Shown in pieces: positions 54,667 through 63,864 of a stretch of 64,000 bases of DNA. A program made the position numbers and the translations under genes. Every line of letters begins with the position of its first letter. Position 1 is the stretch's first letter. The stretch covers positions 61,331 through 125,330 of the forward strand of contig CANCXM010000006.1 of the NCBI GenBank assembly GCA_947381945.1. The letters are read 5' to 3'. The stretch comes from an uncultured Muribaculaceae bacterium (GTDB lineage Bacteria; Bacteroidota; Bacteroidia; Bacteroidales; Muribaculaceae). The notes beneath the pieces are model-generated. The model saw only the letters and a list, made by a program, of their open reading frames with translations. It had not been told where the DNA came from and did not search any database.

Positions 54667-55686
54667 ATGGGATTATTTTCATTCACAAAAGAAATCGCGA
54701 TTGACCTCGGTACGGCCAACACGATTATCATACACAATGACAAAATCGTCATTGACGAGCCCTCTATTGTAGCTCTTGAAAAACGCACCGGCAAGCTCAT
54801 CGCTGTCGGTCGCGAGGCAAAGCTCATGCAGGGCAAGGAGAACGATGGCATCGAGACCATCCGTCCTCTCCGCAAAGGTGTCATCGCCAACTTCAACGCA
54901 GCTGAGATGATGATCCGTGGCCTTATCAAGAAGGCCAGTTCAAAGAGCAACTGGTTCTCTCCCTCCATGAAGATGGTCGTAGGCATTCCTTCAGGCTCTA
55001 CTGAAGTTGAGATCCGTGCGGTCCGCGACTCTTCGGAACACGCCGGTGGCCGCGACGTCTATATGATTTACGAGCCTATGGCTGCCGCCCTCGGTATCGG
55101 CATCGACGTGCTCGCTCCCCAGGGCAACATGATTGTAGACATAGGTGGTGGTACTACCGAGATTGCCGTAATCTCTCTTGGAGGCATCGTGTCCAACAAG
55201 AGCATTCAGGTTGCAGGCGACGACCTCACAGACGACATTATGGAACACATGAGCCGTGTCCATAACGTTAAGGTTGGCGAACGTACAGCCGAGCAAATCA
55301 AAATCCATGTCGGCTCTGCACTCACCGAGCTTGAAAATCCCCCGGAAGACTTCATCGTCCACGGGCCCAACAAGATGACTGCTCTCCCCATGGAAGTACC
55401 TGTCAGCTATCAGGAAATCTCCCATTGCATCGAGAAATCCATCTCGCGCATAGAGGCTGCCGTGCTTCAGGCACTTGACGAAACTCCTCCGGAACTCTAC
55501 TCCGATATTGTGATGAACGGCATCTTCCTCGCAGGTGGCGGTGCTATGCTTCGCGGTCTTGACAAACGTCTGACCGACAAAATCGGCATCCAGTTCCACA
55601 TCGCCGAGGATCCCCTTCTTGCTGTGGCCAAGGGTACGGGTGTCGCGCTCAAAAACATTGAGACCTTCTCCTTCCTCATACGTTAA
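54667..55686 (+). CDS. mreB: Rod-shape-determining protein MreB
   Basis: The 339-residue actin homologue has phosphate-binding loops IAIDLGTANTIIIHNDK and MIVDIGGGTTEIAVISLGGI, the adenosine motif IFLAGGGAMLRGLD, and the N-terminal amphipathic start MGLFSFTKEIA that holds filaments to the membrane. It guides the elongation machinery. It is first in the cluster mreB-mreC-mreD-mrdA-rodA. Confidence 0.98.
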   Translation: MGLFSFTKEIAIDLGTANTIIIHNDKIVIDEPSIVALEKRTGKLIAVGREAKLMQGKENDGIETIRPLRKGVIANFNAAEMMIRGLIKKASSKSNWFSPSMKMVVGIPSGSTEVEIRAVRDSSEHAGGRDVYMIYEPMAAALGIGIDVLAPQGNMIVDIGGGTTEIAVISLGGIVSNKSIQVAGDDLTDDIMEHMSRVHNVKVGERTAEQIKIHVGSALTELENPPEDFIVHGPNKMTALPMEVPVSYQEISHCIEKSISRIEAAVLQALDETPPELYSDIVMNGIFLAGGGAMLRGLDKRLTDKIGIQFHIAEDPLLAVAKGTGVALKNIETFSFLIR

Positions 55687-55747
55687 GCCTGCTGGCATAC
55701 GGAACGAAGGCCGAAGCCGGACAATAAATTTTGAAAAAATCGGTATC

Positions 55748-55787
55748 GCGTAAGTCACGGACGCTTTTTCAAAGCGTCCCCTTATGC
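55748..55787 (+). other. Hairpin in the mreB-mreC gap
   Basis: GGACGCTTT (55759-55767) and AAAGCGTCC (55771-55779) form a perfect stem around TTC, enclosed by GCGTAAG/CTTATGC (55748-55754, 55781-55787) with one wobble. The gap of 167 bases is unusual inside this cluster. The stem may lower or tune mreC-rodA expression relative to mreB. Confidence 0.55.
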
Positions 55788-55853
55788 GTTGTCGTCAACG
55801 GTCATTCCAACTCAGCCGGATTTTGACGATGCGGATATGGTAGTTCTATTGCT

Positions 55854-56747
55854 GTGTCCGTTTCTGTCATCCTGCAAAAAATCATTTTCAAATTGAGCGA
55901 GCTTTTAAAGTTTTTCGTAAAATACAGTTCTTGGTTCTTGTTCGCATTGTATCTTGTAGCAGGGTTTGCGCTCCTTTTCTCGCGCAATCCTTTCCAGCAC
56001 CATGTCTTCCTTTCATCGGCAAACGTGGTCGCCTCCGGAGTCTACAAGACCACGAACAACGTGACCTCATATTTTTCACTGCGTGACATCAACGAGGATC
56101 TGCAACGCCGAAACTCCGACCTCGAACTGGAAATTTACAGACTTAAAAGCGTGGTGCGCGACTATCAGCAGCAGCTCTACGCCGACACCATGACAGTCGA
56201 CTCTGCACTGACCCGCTATCACTTCCTGATTGCCCACGTCATCAACAACTCCATCAACCGCTCCCACAACTACATCACAATCGAGAAAGGCCGCCTCGAC
56301 GGCATCGAACCTGAGATGGGTGTCATTGACCAGAACGGTATAGTCGGCATTGTCAACGTTGTCGGTGACCACACTGCCCGCTTGATTTCTGTGCTGAACC
56401 CTTATCTGCGCCTCTCTTGCAAAGTCAAGGGTGAGGATCAGGTCGGTTCGCTCGTTTGGGACGGACGTGATCCGGGAGAGGCGATCCTCGAAGAGTTGCC
56501 TAAACATGCCAAGTTCGTCAAAGGCGACACAGTAGTGACCAGCGGTTTCTCGTCTGTCTTTCCCGAAGGTGTGCCAGTCGGCACCATTCTTTCCGGCAGT
56601 CGTGACCGCGAGGACAATTTCTACACGTTGCGCATCAAGCTCTTCACCGATTTCTCAACCCTCTCGACCGTCCGCGTCATCCGCGACAACATGAAAGGTG
56701 AGCTGACCGAAGTCGAGAAAGAGCTCGAAGTAAAAAACATAAATTGA
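55854..56747 (+). CDS. mreC: Rod-shape-determining protein MreC
   Basis: The 297-residue protein starts at a GTG; the nearby ATG at 55837 is out of frame. It has one N-terminal membrane helix (about 20-43, SSWFLFALYLVAGFALLFSR), a coiled coil (about 75-110, INEDLQRRNSDLELEIYRLK) and the MreC beta-barrel domain with IEKGRLDGIEPEMGVIDQNG and KGDTVVTSGFSSVFPEGVPV. It scaffolds PBP2 and RodA in the periplasm. mreD starts four bases after its stop. Confidence 0.95.
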   Translation: MSVSVILQKIIFKLSELLKFFVKYSSWFLFALYLVAGFALLFSRNPFQHHVFLSSANVVASGVYKTTNNVTSYFSLRDINEDLQRRNSDLELEIYRLKSVVRDYQQQLYADTMTVDSALTRYHFLIAHVINNSINRSHNYITIEKGRLDGIEPEMGVIDQNGIVGIVNVVGDHTARLISVLNPYLRLSCKVKGEDQVGSLVWDGRDPGEAILEELPKHAKFVKGDTVVTSGFSSVFPEGVPVGTILSGSRDREDNFYTLRIKLFTDFSTLSTVRVIRDNMKGELTEVEKELEVKNIN

Positions 56748-56751
56748 TACG

Positions 56752-57273
56752 ATGAGCAAGACAGCACTTAAATTCATATTTCTGGGTGTCATCCTCGTGC
56801 TGGCGCAGGTAGTTGTGTTCAACCATATCTGCCTCTTCAATGTTGCCGTTCCGCTGGTGTTCATCTATCTCATTCTGCGTCTCCCCATCACACTCTCGCT
56901 CAACTGGCTGCTGACCATCAGCTTTTTCCTCGGACTGACGGTGGATATTTTCTCGGACACCTACGGCATGAACACCCTCGCCTGTACCGTCCTCGCCATG
57001 TGCCGTCGCCCTATCCTCCGGCTCTATGTCCCGCGCGAGGAGGATCTCACACGTCCCGAACCCTCAATGTACTCTCTCGGGACAGCAACGTATCTGAAAT
57101 ATCTCCTCACGATGACGTTGCTCTACTGCACCCTTATATTCTTAATCGAAGCATTCACATTTTTCAATCCCGTCCGTCTATTGTTACGCATAGTTTTCAG
57201 CACCATCCTCTCGATGGCCCTGATGGTTGGTATTGACAGTTTCATGACACCACGAAGTGAGAAAAGATTATAA
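56752..57273 (+). CDS. mreD: Rod-shape-determining protein MreD
   Basis: The 173-residue protein is almost all membrane helices (about five), beginning FIFLGVILVLAQVVVFNHIC and including FFLGLTVDIFSDTYGMNTLA, the conserved MreD block. MreD is an inner-membrane partner of MreC. Its end overlaps the start of mrdA by 17 bases, so the two are translationally linked. Confidence 0.92.
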   Translation: MSKTALKFIFLGVILVLAQVVVFNHICLFNVAVPLVFIYLILRLPITLSLNWLLTISFFLGLTVDIFSDTYGMNTLACTVLAMCRRPILRLYVPREEDLTRPEPSMYSLGTATYLKYLLTMTLLYCTLIFLIEAFTFFNPVRLLLRIVFSTILSMALMVGIDSFMTPRSEKRL

Positions 57274-59119
57274 CCTCGAAAAAAGGCGCTATGTCATCAG
57301 CGGTTTTATCATCATCATAGCCCTGATATATTCATTCCGTCTTGTCAGTCTTCAGGTTTTCGACTCGAAATACAAAGAATTCGCCGACTCGAACGCCTTT
57401 CTCCGCAAGGCTGTCTATCCTTCCCGCGGCATTATCTATGACCGCGACGGTCGTCTTGTGGTCTACAATCAGCCTGCCTACGATGTGATGATGATTCCGC
57501 GCGACGTCAAGGAGTTCGATACCCTTGATTTCTGCCGTGCGCTCAACATCACCCCCGATGATCTCCGCAAGCGCTTTGTTGATATGAAGGATAAGCGCCG
57601 TAATCCCGGCTACTCGTCGTATTCACCACAGAAGCTCATCACACACCTCACAGCCGAGGAGTATGGACGTCTGCAGGAGAAGCTCTACCGCTTCCCCGGC
57701 TTTTACATACAGAAACGTATCCTCCGCGAGTACAATTACAAGAGTGCCGCCAATGTCCTTGGCAACGTTCGCGAGGTGTCGCAGAAGGATATTGACAAGG
57801 ACCCCTACTATATGGCCGGCGACTATATCGGTGACATCGGTATCGAACACACCTACGAGGAGCATCTGCGAGGCACCAAGGGGGCGGAAGTCCTCATGCG
57901 CGACGCGCTCGGCCGCATCCAGGGACGCTATGAGGACGGTGCGCTCGACCGCGATGCCGTGGCAGGAAAAAATATAAAACTCTCCCTCAACATCGAGCTT
58001 CAGCAGTACGCCGAATCGTTGATGATGAACAAGAAAGGTGCGGTTGTGGCAATCGAACCTTCAACCGGTGAGATTCTTTGTCTCGTCTCCGCACCTTCCT
58101 ACGACCCAAGCCTTCTTGTAGGCCGTGAACGTGGCGGAAACTACAACAAGATGATGGCCGACCCCGACAAACCCCTCTTCAACCGTGCCATTCAGGCAAC
58201 CTACCCTCCCGGCTCGACGTTCAAACCCACCCAGGGCCTCATTCTTCTTGAAGAGGGCATCATCACGACCGGAACAATGTTTCCCTGCGCCCACGGCTTC
58301 ATTTCCGGAGGTCTGCGTGTAGGTTGCCACGGTCACGGCTCCCCGCTTCCGCTGAAACCGGCACTGCAGACTTCGTGCAACGCATATTTCTGCTGGGGCT
58401 TCAAGGCCATGATTGACAAGAGAGGTAAATACGGTTCATCGGCTAACGCTTTCGACATCTGGAAGAAACACATGGTCTCGATGGGCTACGGCTATAAGCT
58501 CGGTGTTGATCTTCCCGGTGAATACCGTGGCTTCATTCCAAATGTCGATTTCTATAACAAATGGTACGGAGCCGGCCATTGGAGCGCCAACACCATCATA
58601 TCAGTATCCATCGGTCAAGGAGAAATCCTTGCAACCCCTCTTCAGATTGCAAATCTATGCGCGACGATTGCCAACCGCGGCCACTACATTACCCCTCATG
58701 TCGTGAAAGAGATTCAGGACACCGTTGTTCCCGCCGAATATCTTGAAAAGCATATTCCCACCGTTGCTTCCCACTGGTACAATGACATTGCCGAGGGTAT
58801 GCGCATGGCCGTCACGGGAGGTACCTGCCGACTGGCGAACCTTACCGACATTGAGGTCTGTGGCAAAACCGGTACGGCACAGAATCCACACGGACGCGAC
58901 CACTCTGCCTTCATGGGCTTCGCTCCCTACCACGACCCCAAGATTGCAATCGCCGTCTATGTCGAGAACGCCGGTTTCGGTGCCACTTTCGGTGTGCCCA
59001 TCGGTTCTCTCGTCATGGAGCGTTATCTCCGCGGCTACATCCCCCCGGAGAGGAAATATCTTGAGGAACGTATGCTCCAGTCCAACACAATCCAGTTTGC
59101 CGGGACAAAGAAGCATTAG
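57257..59119 (+). CDS. mrdA: Penicillin-binding protein 2 (elongation transpeptidase)
   Basis: The 620-residue class B PBP starts at a GTG inside mreD. It has one N-terminal helix, the PBP dimer domain (AVYPSRGIIYDRDGRLVVYN) and the transpeptidase with the catalytic SxxK as S320-TF-K323 in PPGSTFKPTQG, SCN in LQTSCNAYFCWGF and KTGT in VCGKTGTAQNPHG. It cross-links lateral-wall peptidoglycan with RodA. The order mreBCD-mrdA-rodA is the standard one. Confidence 0.97.
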   Translation: MRKDYNLEKRRYVISGFIIIIALIYSFRLVSLQVFDSKYKEFADSNAFLRKAVYPSRGIIYDRDGRLVVYNQPAYDVMMIPRDVKEFDTLDFCRALNITPDDLRKRFVDMKDKRRNPGYSSYSPQKLITHLTAEEYGRLQEKLYRFPGFYIQKRILREYNYKSAANVLGNVREVSQKDIDKDPYYMAGDYIGDIGIEHTYEEHLRGTKGAEVLMRDALGRIQGRYEDGALDRDAVAGKNIKLSLNIELQQYAESLMMNKKGAVVAIEPSTGEILCLVSAPSYDPSLLVGRERGGNYNKMMADPDKPLFNRAIQATYPPGSTFKPTQGLILLEEGIITTGTMFPCAHGFISGGLRVGCHGHGSPLPLKPALQTSCNAYFCWGFKAMIDKRGKYGSSANAFDIWKKHMVSMGYGYKLGVDLPGEYRGFIPNVDFYNKWYGAGHWSANTIISVSIGQGEILATPLQIANLCATIANRGHYITPHVVKEIQDTVVPAEYLEKHIPTVASHWYNDIAEGMRMAVTGGTCRLANLTDIEVCGKTGTAQNPHGRDHSAFMGFAPYHDPKIAIAVYVENAGFGATFGVPIGSLVMERYLRGYIPPERKYLEERMLQSNTIQFAGTKKH

Positions 59120-59171
59120 TCTCCTCCCTCCAACATTCAAAACATCACTCACTGTAAACTCCCGATAGAAA

Positions 59172-60632
59172 GTGCAACAGGAAAACAGCGGTTCAGTCTT
59201 CAAATATGTCGATTGGTTCACAGTCGTCCTATACATCATTCTCGTCATGGCGGGAATGGTGAGCATCTATGCGGCAAGTTATGATTTCGACCATGCCAAC
59301 ATGCTCAGTTTCACCGAGTTTTCAGGTAAACAATTCCGTTGGATAGGTCTTTCGCTTGTCCTTGGTATGGTCTTGCTTCTGATTGACGTCAGAGTCTATG
59401 AGAACTATGCCTACGTCATTTATGGCGGAGTCCTCCTCCTGTTGCTGGTCACAATATTCATAGCTCCCGATACCAAAGGCTCGCACTCATGGCTTATAAT
59501 CGGTCCGATGAGCCTCCAACCTGCCGAGTTTGGCAAATTCGCCACGGCGCTATGTCTTGCAAAACTGTTCTCAAGCTACAACTTCATCCTGAATGCCTCG
59601 CGCAAGAACTATATGCTTGCGCTGATGATAATCTTCCTCCCGGTCATACTGATTCTCGCTCAGAACGAGACAGGTTCGGCTCTCGTCTATCTCTCTCTCT
59701 TCTTTGTCCTCTATCGTGAGGGCATGAGCGGGCTTGTGCTCCTCGCAGCCGTCTGCGCGGTCACATTTTTTGTAGTGGCCGTGAAATTTACCGGCTCTCT
59801 CCTCCTCGGAATCCCGGTCGGACAAGCGGCTGTGTTCATTATGATAATGGTCATGATTGTAGCCATGCTTGCCATTTACTGCAAGGAAATCATAGCCGCC
59901 CGCAATGTTTTTCTTTGGTTTGTCGGCACAGGAGCCATCGTCACGATTCTTGAGATATGTGGAGTCGCCGTACCCGGTACAATCTTCTTTCTTGCAGCCA
60001 TTCTGGTAGCGCTCGCATACTGCATTCTCCTCATGTTCAAGACCACGGCGCGCAAGCTCGTCATCACCGTAGCCGCCGCCTTGGCCTCAATTGTATTCCT
60101 CTTCTCTGTAAACTATGCCTTCACCTCCATTCTCCAGCCCCACCAACAGATGCGTATCAAAGTCGCTCTCGGCATGGAAGAAGACCTTCGAGGTGCAGGC
60201 TACAATGTCAACCAGTCAAAAATCGCCATCGGTTCTGGTGGCGTTTTCGGCAAAGGCTTCCTGAACGGCACACAGACAAAACTTAAATACGTCCCCGAGC
60301 AGCACACCGACTTCATCTTCTGCACTGTCGGCGAGGAGGAAGGCTTGATAGGCTCGCTTAGCGTCATCCTGCTGTTCCTTATCCTCATACTCCGCATCAT
60401 AGCCATTGCCGAACGCCAGCCGACCGTATTCGGGCGCGTCTATGCCTACTGTGTTGCAAGCTACCTGATATTCCATATCTGCATCAATATCGGCATGGTC
60501 ATCGGACTGTGCCCGGTCATAGGCATTCCTCTCCCCTTCTTCAGCTACGGCGGCTCATCCCTTTGGGGCTTCACCTTCCTCCTCTTCATCCTCCTCCGCA
60601 TCGACGCATCAAGAAGAGAAAGGTCATTCTGA
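59172..60632 (+). CDS. rodA: SEDS-family peptidoglycan glycosyltransferase RodA
   Basis: The 486-residue protein starts at a GTG and has about ten to thirteen membrane helices. SEDS landmarks are DTKGSHSWLIIGPMSLQPAE FGKF, AQNETGSALVYLSLFFVLYR with the catalytic aspartate position replaced as usual by the nearby acidic loop, and EQHTDFIFCTVGEEEGLIGS with IPLPFFSYGGSSLWGF. RodA polymerises lipid II with PBP2. It is longer than the E. coli protein (370 residues) because of extra helices in the middle (about 200-290), a common feature in Bacteroidetes. Confidence 0.95.
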   Translation: MQQENSGSVFKYVDWFTVVLYIILVMAGMVSIYAASYDFDHANMLSFTEFSGKQFRWIGLSLVLGMVLLLIDVRVYENYAYVIYGGVLLLLLVTIFIAPDTKGSHSWLIIGPMSLQPAEFGKFATALCLAKLFSSYNFILNASRKNYMLALMIIFLPVILILAQNETGSALVYLSLFFVLYREGMSGLVLLAAVCAVTFFVVAVKFTGSLLLGIPVGQAAVFIMIMVMIVAMLAIYCKEIIAARNVFLWFVGTGAIVTILEICGVAVPGTIFFLAAILVALAYCILLMFKTTARKLVITVAAALASIVFLFSVNYAFTSILQPHQQMRIKVALGMEEDLRGAGYNVNQSKIAIGSGGVFGKGFLNGTQTKLKYVPEQHTDFIFCTVGEEEGLIGSLSVILLFLILILRIIAIAERQPTVFGRVYAYCVASYLIFHICINIGMVIGLCPVIGIPLPFFSYGGSSLWGFTFLLFILLRIDASRRERSF

Positions 60633-60746
60633 CCCCACGGCAGCAACCAATCCATCACCACTCTTTCCCCACTCGCTCCTCCACTCGCTTTCCTCACTCG
60701 CTTTTCCCTCTCGCGTCCCCTCAATTTCTCTTCCTCTTCCGCCTCT

Positions 60747-60809
60747 CCTATTTGCCCTATTAGACTTATTGGGCTTATTGGCCCTATTAGTCTTATTAGC
60801 CCTATCATC
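60747..60809. repeat. 9-bp minisatellite, seven units
   Basis: Seven back-to-back 9-base units of the form CYTATTRGN run from 60747 to 60809: CCTATTTGC, CCTATTAGA, CTTATTGGG, CTTATTGGC, CCTATTAGT, CTTATTAGC, CCTATCATC. It lies between rodA and the terminator of the MFS gene, after a C/T-rich stretch that itself repeats CACTCGCT. The copy number may vary between strains. Confidence 0.85.
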
Positions 60810-60820
60810 CCCCAAAACTA

Positions 60821-60859
60821 AAAAAAATCCCTGCCTCAGCGCTTGCTTAAGCAGGGATT
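60821..60859 (-). terminator. Terminator of the MFS transporter gene
   Basis: Read on the minus strand, AATCCCTGC (60859-60851) and GCAGGGATT (60834-60826) form a 9-bp stem followed by a run of T bases. It lies about 30 bases after the MFS stop and faces rodA from the other side. Confidence 0.85.
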
Positions 60860-60888
60860 CAAATTTATTATCCTGTAATTTTTTTCAA

Positions 60889-62334
60889 TTATGCCTCACC
60901 GTCAATGCGGACATCTTCAAAATCTGACTTGATATTCGGATCTTCAAGTCCATAGTGATAAACGGCGTTCATCGACTTCAGGATGATACCGAAAATCAGC
61001 GCGAGGACTCCGAGAGCAGCGAAGCAGCACATAGGCATTGTGTAGTCATACTGCAGCGGGTCGGTGACACCGGGATTCGACCAGGTGATGACCTTACCGA
61101 TAATGATGGGCACGAAAGCAAGACCGATATTCTGAACCCAGAAAATCAATGAATATGCACTGCCGAGGAAACGCTTGTCCATAATCTTGGGAACCGAAGG
61201 CCAGAGAGCGGCCGGAACGAGCGAGAACGAAACGCCAAGAACGACGATTGCCGAATAGGTGATAAGCTCGCTCTGTGTGGCGGGAACGACAAATGCGAAT
61301 GTGAGGTGACACACAATCATCAGTATCGCACCGAGAATCAGCATACTTGCACCCTTACCCTTGCGGTCAAGGAAATAGCCGAGGAAGGGAGTGAGGATAG
61401 CAGCACCGACAGGGAACCAGCGGAAGATGTCGGAAGCCTGAGTCTCCGAAATACCGAGGTTACACTGGAGCATGTTGGCTGCATAGCGCTGGAAGGGGAA
61501 AATAGCTGAATAGTATAGTACGCAGAGAAGCGCGATAATCCAGAAAAGCTTGCTGCCGAAGATGGCACCAACGTCCGACAGTTTGAACTCTTCGTCAGAT
61601 TCAGCCTCAGCCACCTTGGTTGCACCCATCTCGCGGTCGAGTTTGGCATCCATGAAGGTGAATACAATAAACGCGAGAAGGCCGATGCAAAGCAGTGCGG
61701 TGCAGAATGCCACAGGGACCACTACAGATGCAGGGACAACGCTGTCAGCCAGACGGGGCGAAATCGTGAAGATAAAGAACACACCGATACGGGCGATAGC
61801 CATTTCAAGGCCCATTGCGAGGGCCATTTCCTTGCCTTCAAACCACTTTGCAAGAGTCTTCGAGACAGTGATGCCTGCCATCTCGCAGCCGCATCCGAAA
61901 ATCATGAAGCCGAGAGCGGCGAGCTTCGCACTGCCGGGCATGACTGTCCACCATGAGCTGAGCCACTCGTTGAGGCCTGTACCCTGAAAAGCGTCACTGA
62001 TAGCATAAAGTTTTATCACCGCGCCAAGCACCATGAGCGATGCCGAAAGAGTACCGGTGAAACGCACTCCCATCTTGTCGAGGATGATACCTGCAAGAAT
62101 GAGGAAACCGAACACATTCAGGATATATTCGGCACCGGCGTAATAACCGAACGCGTCGGGCGACCATCCGCGCTGTGTCTGAATCAATGACTGAAGTGGC
62201 GACATCACGTCCACAAACATGTAGGCAAACAACATCATCGACGCGACAAGCGCCAGAGCCGTCCACCTCGCCCAAGCCTTATCGGACAGCAACTGCCGTC
62301 CCGACTCGACGAAACTTTGACTTACTTTTTCCAT
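60889..62334 (-). CDS. Major facilitator superfamily transporter
   Basis: The 481-residue inner-membrane protein has about twelve helices. It begins with a 22-residue cytoplasmic tail, then WTALALVASMMLFAYMFVDV. The MFS loop 2-3 motif appears as GIILDKMGVRFTGTLSASLM, and the second half repeats it as GYFLDRKGKGASMLILGAIL. The central loop (about 225-260) is acidic (EAESDEEFKLSDV). The substrate is unknown; nearby genes give no hint. A -7 box TAATTTTG lies on the minus strand at 62387-62394. Confidence 0.88.
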   Translation of the reverse strand: MEKVSQSFVESGRQLLSDKAWARWTALALVASMMLFAYMFVDVMSPLQSLIQTQRGWSPDAFGYYAGAEYILNVFGFLILAGIILDKMGVRFTGTLSASLMVLGAVIKLYAISDAFQGTGLNEWLSSWWTVMPGSAKLAALGFMIFGCGCEMAGITVSKTLAKWFEGKEMALAMGLEMAIARIGVFFIFTISPRLADSVVPASVVVPVAFCTALLCIGLLAFIVFTFMDAKLDREMGATKVAEAESDEEFKLSDVGAIFGSKLFWIIALLCVLYYSAIFPFQRYAANMLQCNLGISETQASDIFRWFPVGAAILTPFLGYFLDRKGKGASMLILGAILMIVCHLTFAFVVPATQSELITYSAIVVLGVSFSLVPAALWPSVPKIMDKRFLGSAYSLIFWVQNIGLAFVPIIIGKVITWSNPGVTDPLQYDYTMPMCCFAALGVLALIFGIILKSMNAVYHYGLEDPNIKSDFEDVRIDGEA

Positions 62335-62479
62335 TTATATGTTATTTTAAATTTGTAGCGTAAAGGTATTATTTGGTATTGTTCGACAAAATTAAGCAAA
62401 ATAATGGAGATATTGGAATATAATGTGTAATTTCGTGGTCAATATTTCGACTCTATACATTAATATAATAATAGAACCC

Positions 62480-63601
62480 ATGCTTGTCCGTCAACGCTAC
62501 GATCTTGACCGCACCGTCCGTCTGGTCATCAACTGTGTGATTTTCGTCGGTGTCATCTGGCTTGTAAACATACTCAAAGGAGTGCTCCTTCCGTTTTGCG
62601 TAGGCTGTCTCATAGCCTATCTCTTCGAGCCGTTCGTCCGCTTCAACCGCCAGTTGCTCAACCTCAAAGGCCGCGTGATTGCCACGTTCGTGACCCTTTT
62701 TGAAATGACATTCTTCTTTGTAGCCGCCTGCTATTTCGTCGTCCCGATGATAATCCACGAATCAGCCCAAATGGCGGCTCTTCTGAAAAACTACACCCGG
62801 ACAGACTTCTCCATCCCCTTCCTTCCCAACGAATTGCATGAATTCCTCCGCAACAATGTCGACTTCGAATTGATTGCCCGCAAGCTCTCCCACGAGGAAT
62901 GGATGAAGATGCTTGAAGAGGGCGTAAGTGCCTCATGGCAAGTCATTAGCAGTTCCATCGGACTTATCATGAGCCTTTTCAGTTGGGTGATTGTCTTCCT
63001 CTATGTGGTGTTCATCATGATTGACTACGATAAGATTTCGCGCGGATTCCGCCGCATGGTCATGCCGAAATACCGCCGTATTGTCTTCAAGATCGGACGC
63101 GACGTGAAGCACTCGATGAACCAATATTTCCGCGGACAGGCACTTGTGGCACTCTGTGTCGGCATCCTTTTCAGCATAGGTTTCCTCATCATAGGCCTCC
63201 CCATGGCCATTGTGCTCGGCATGTTCATCGGCCTGCTCAACATGGTCCCCTACCTCCAGTTGATTTCCCTCATACCGGCCACACTTATATGTATAGTGGT
63301 GTCGGTGGGCGGTCAGGCAAGTTTCTGGACACTCTTCTGGGAGATGATAGCCGTCTACTGCATCGTTCAGCTCATTCAGGATTTTGTCCTCACGCCCAAA
63401 ATCATCGGAAAGGCCATGAGCCTCAATCCGGCATTGATTTTCCTCTCCCTTTCAATATGGGGAACTCTCCTTGGATTCATCGGACTCATCATCGCAATAC
63501 CCCTCACGACCCTTCTGCTGGCATATTACGATGAATATTTCATCCTTCCAAACGAGAAACGCAAACGTGCGCGAAGCCGCGCAAAAGCCATTGAATCGTG
63601 A
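62480..63601 (+). CDS. AI-2E family (PF01594) membrane transporter
   Basis: The ATG at 62480 gives a 373-residue protein (an upstream in-frame ATG at 62423 is less likely). It has about seven to eight membrane helices with the family's pattern: GVLLPFCVGCLIAYLFEPFV, a periplasmic loop, VFLYVVFIMIDYDKISRGFR, GLPMAIVLGMFIGLLNMVPY and DFVLTPKIIGKAMSLNPALI. Despite the family name, members are often exporters of other small molecules or sodium/proton antiporters; I cannot assign a substrate. The basic tail EKRKRARSRAKAIES is cytoplasmic. Confidence 0.9.
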   Translation: MLVRQRYDLDRTVRLVINCVIFVGVIWLVNILKGVLLPFCVGCLIAYLFEPFVRFNRQLLNLKGRVIATFVTLFEMTFFFVAACYFVVPMIIHESAQMAALLKNYTRTDFSIPFLPNELHEFLRNNVDFELIARKLSHEEWMKMLEEGVSASWQVISSSIGLIMSLFSWVIVFLYVVFIMIDYDKISRGFRRMVMPKYRRIVFKIGRDVKHSMNQYFRGQALVALCVGILFSIGFLIIGLPMAIVLGMFIGLLNMVPYLQLISLIPATLICIVVSVGGQASFWTLFWEMIAVYCIVQLIQDFVLTPKIIGKAMSLNPALIFLSLSIWGTLLGFIGLIIAIPLTTLLLAYYDEYFILPNEKRKRARSRAKAIES

Positions 63602-63668
63602 AATTTGTTAACAATTAACCCCGTTTTTACAAATTTTGCGTTAATGCAAGTTAAATTCAGTCTTAATA

Positions 63669-63700
63669 TTTGGCATATATCAAAAAACTCTCTACCTTTG
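63669..63700 (+). promoter_or_regulatory. Promoter of tRNA-Pro
   Basis: TTTG (63669-63672), 20 bases, TACCTTTG (63693-63700): exact vegetative promoter about 40 bases ahead of the tRNA. Confidence 0.9.
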
Positions 63701-63740
63701 CATCGCTTTTGAAAAACAAAGCAACGCTTAAAATCCTAAT

Positions 63741-63814
63741 CGGGGTGTAGCTCAGTTGGTTAGAGTACGCGTCTGGGGGGCGTGAGGTCGCTAGTTCGAG
63801 TCTAGTCACCCCGA
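63741..63814 (+). tRNA. tRNA-Pro (anticodon GGG)
   Basis: The cloverleaf closes fully: acceptor CGGGGTG/CACCCCG, D-arm GCTC/GAGT, anticodon arm CGCGT-CTGGGGG-GCGTG with anticodon GGG at 63775-63777, and T-arm GCTAG-TTCGAGT-CTAGT. Discriminator base is A at 63814; CCA is not encoded. It has its own promoter and terminator. Confidence 0.96.
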
Positions 63815-63830
63815 CTTAGTTAAGCTTTCG

Positions 63831-63863
63831 AAGCGAGATTCTTTCACCGGAATCTCGCTTTTT
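63831..63863 (+). terminator. Terminator of tRNA-Pro
   Basis: AAGCGAGATTC (63831-63841) and GAATCTCGCTT (63850-63860) form an 11-bp perfect stem with an 8-base loop, then TTT. Confidence 0.92.
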
Positions 63864-63864
63864 C

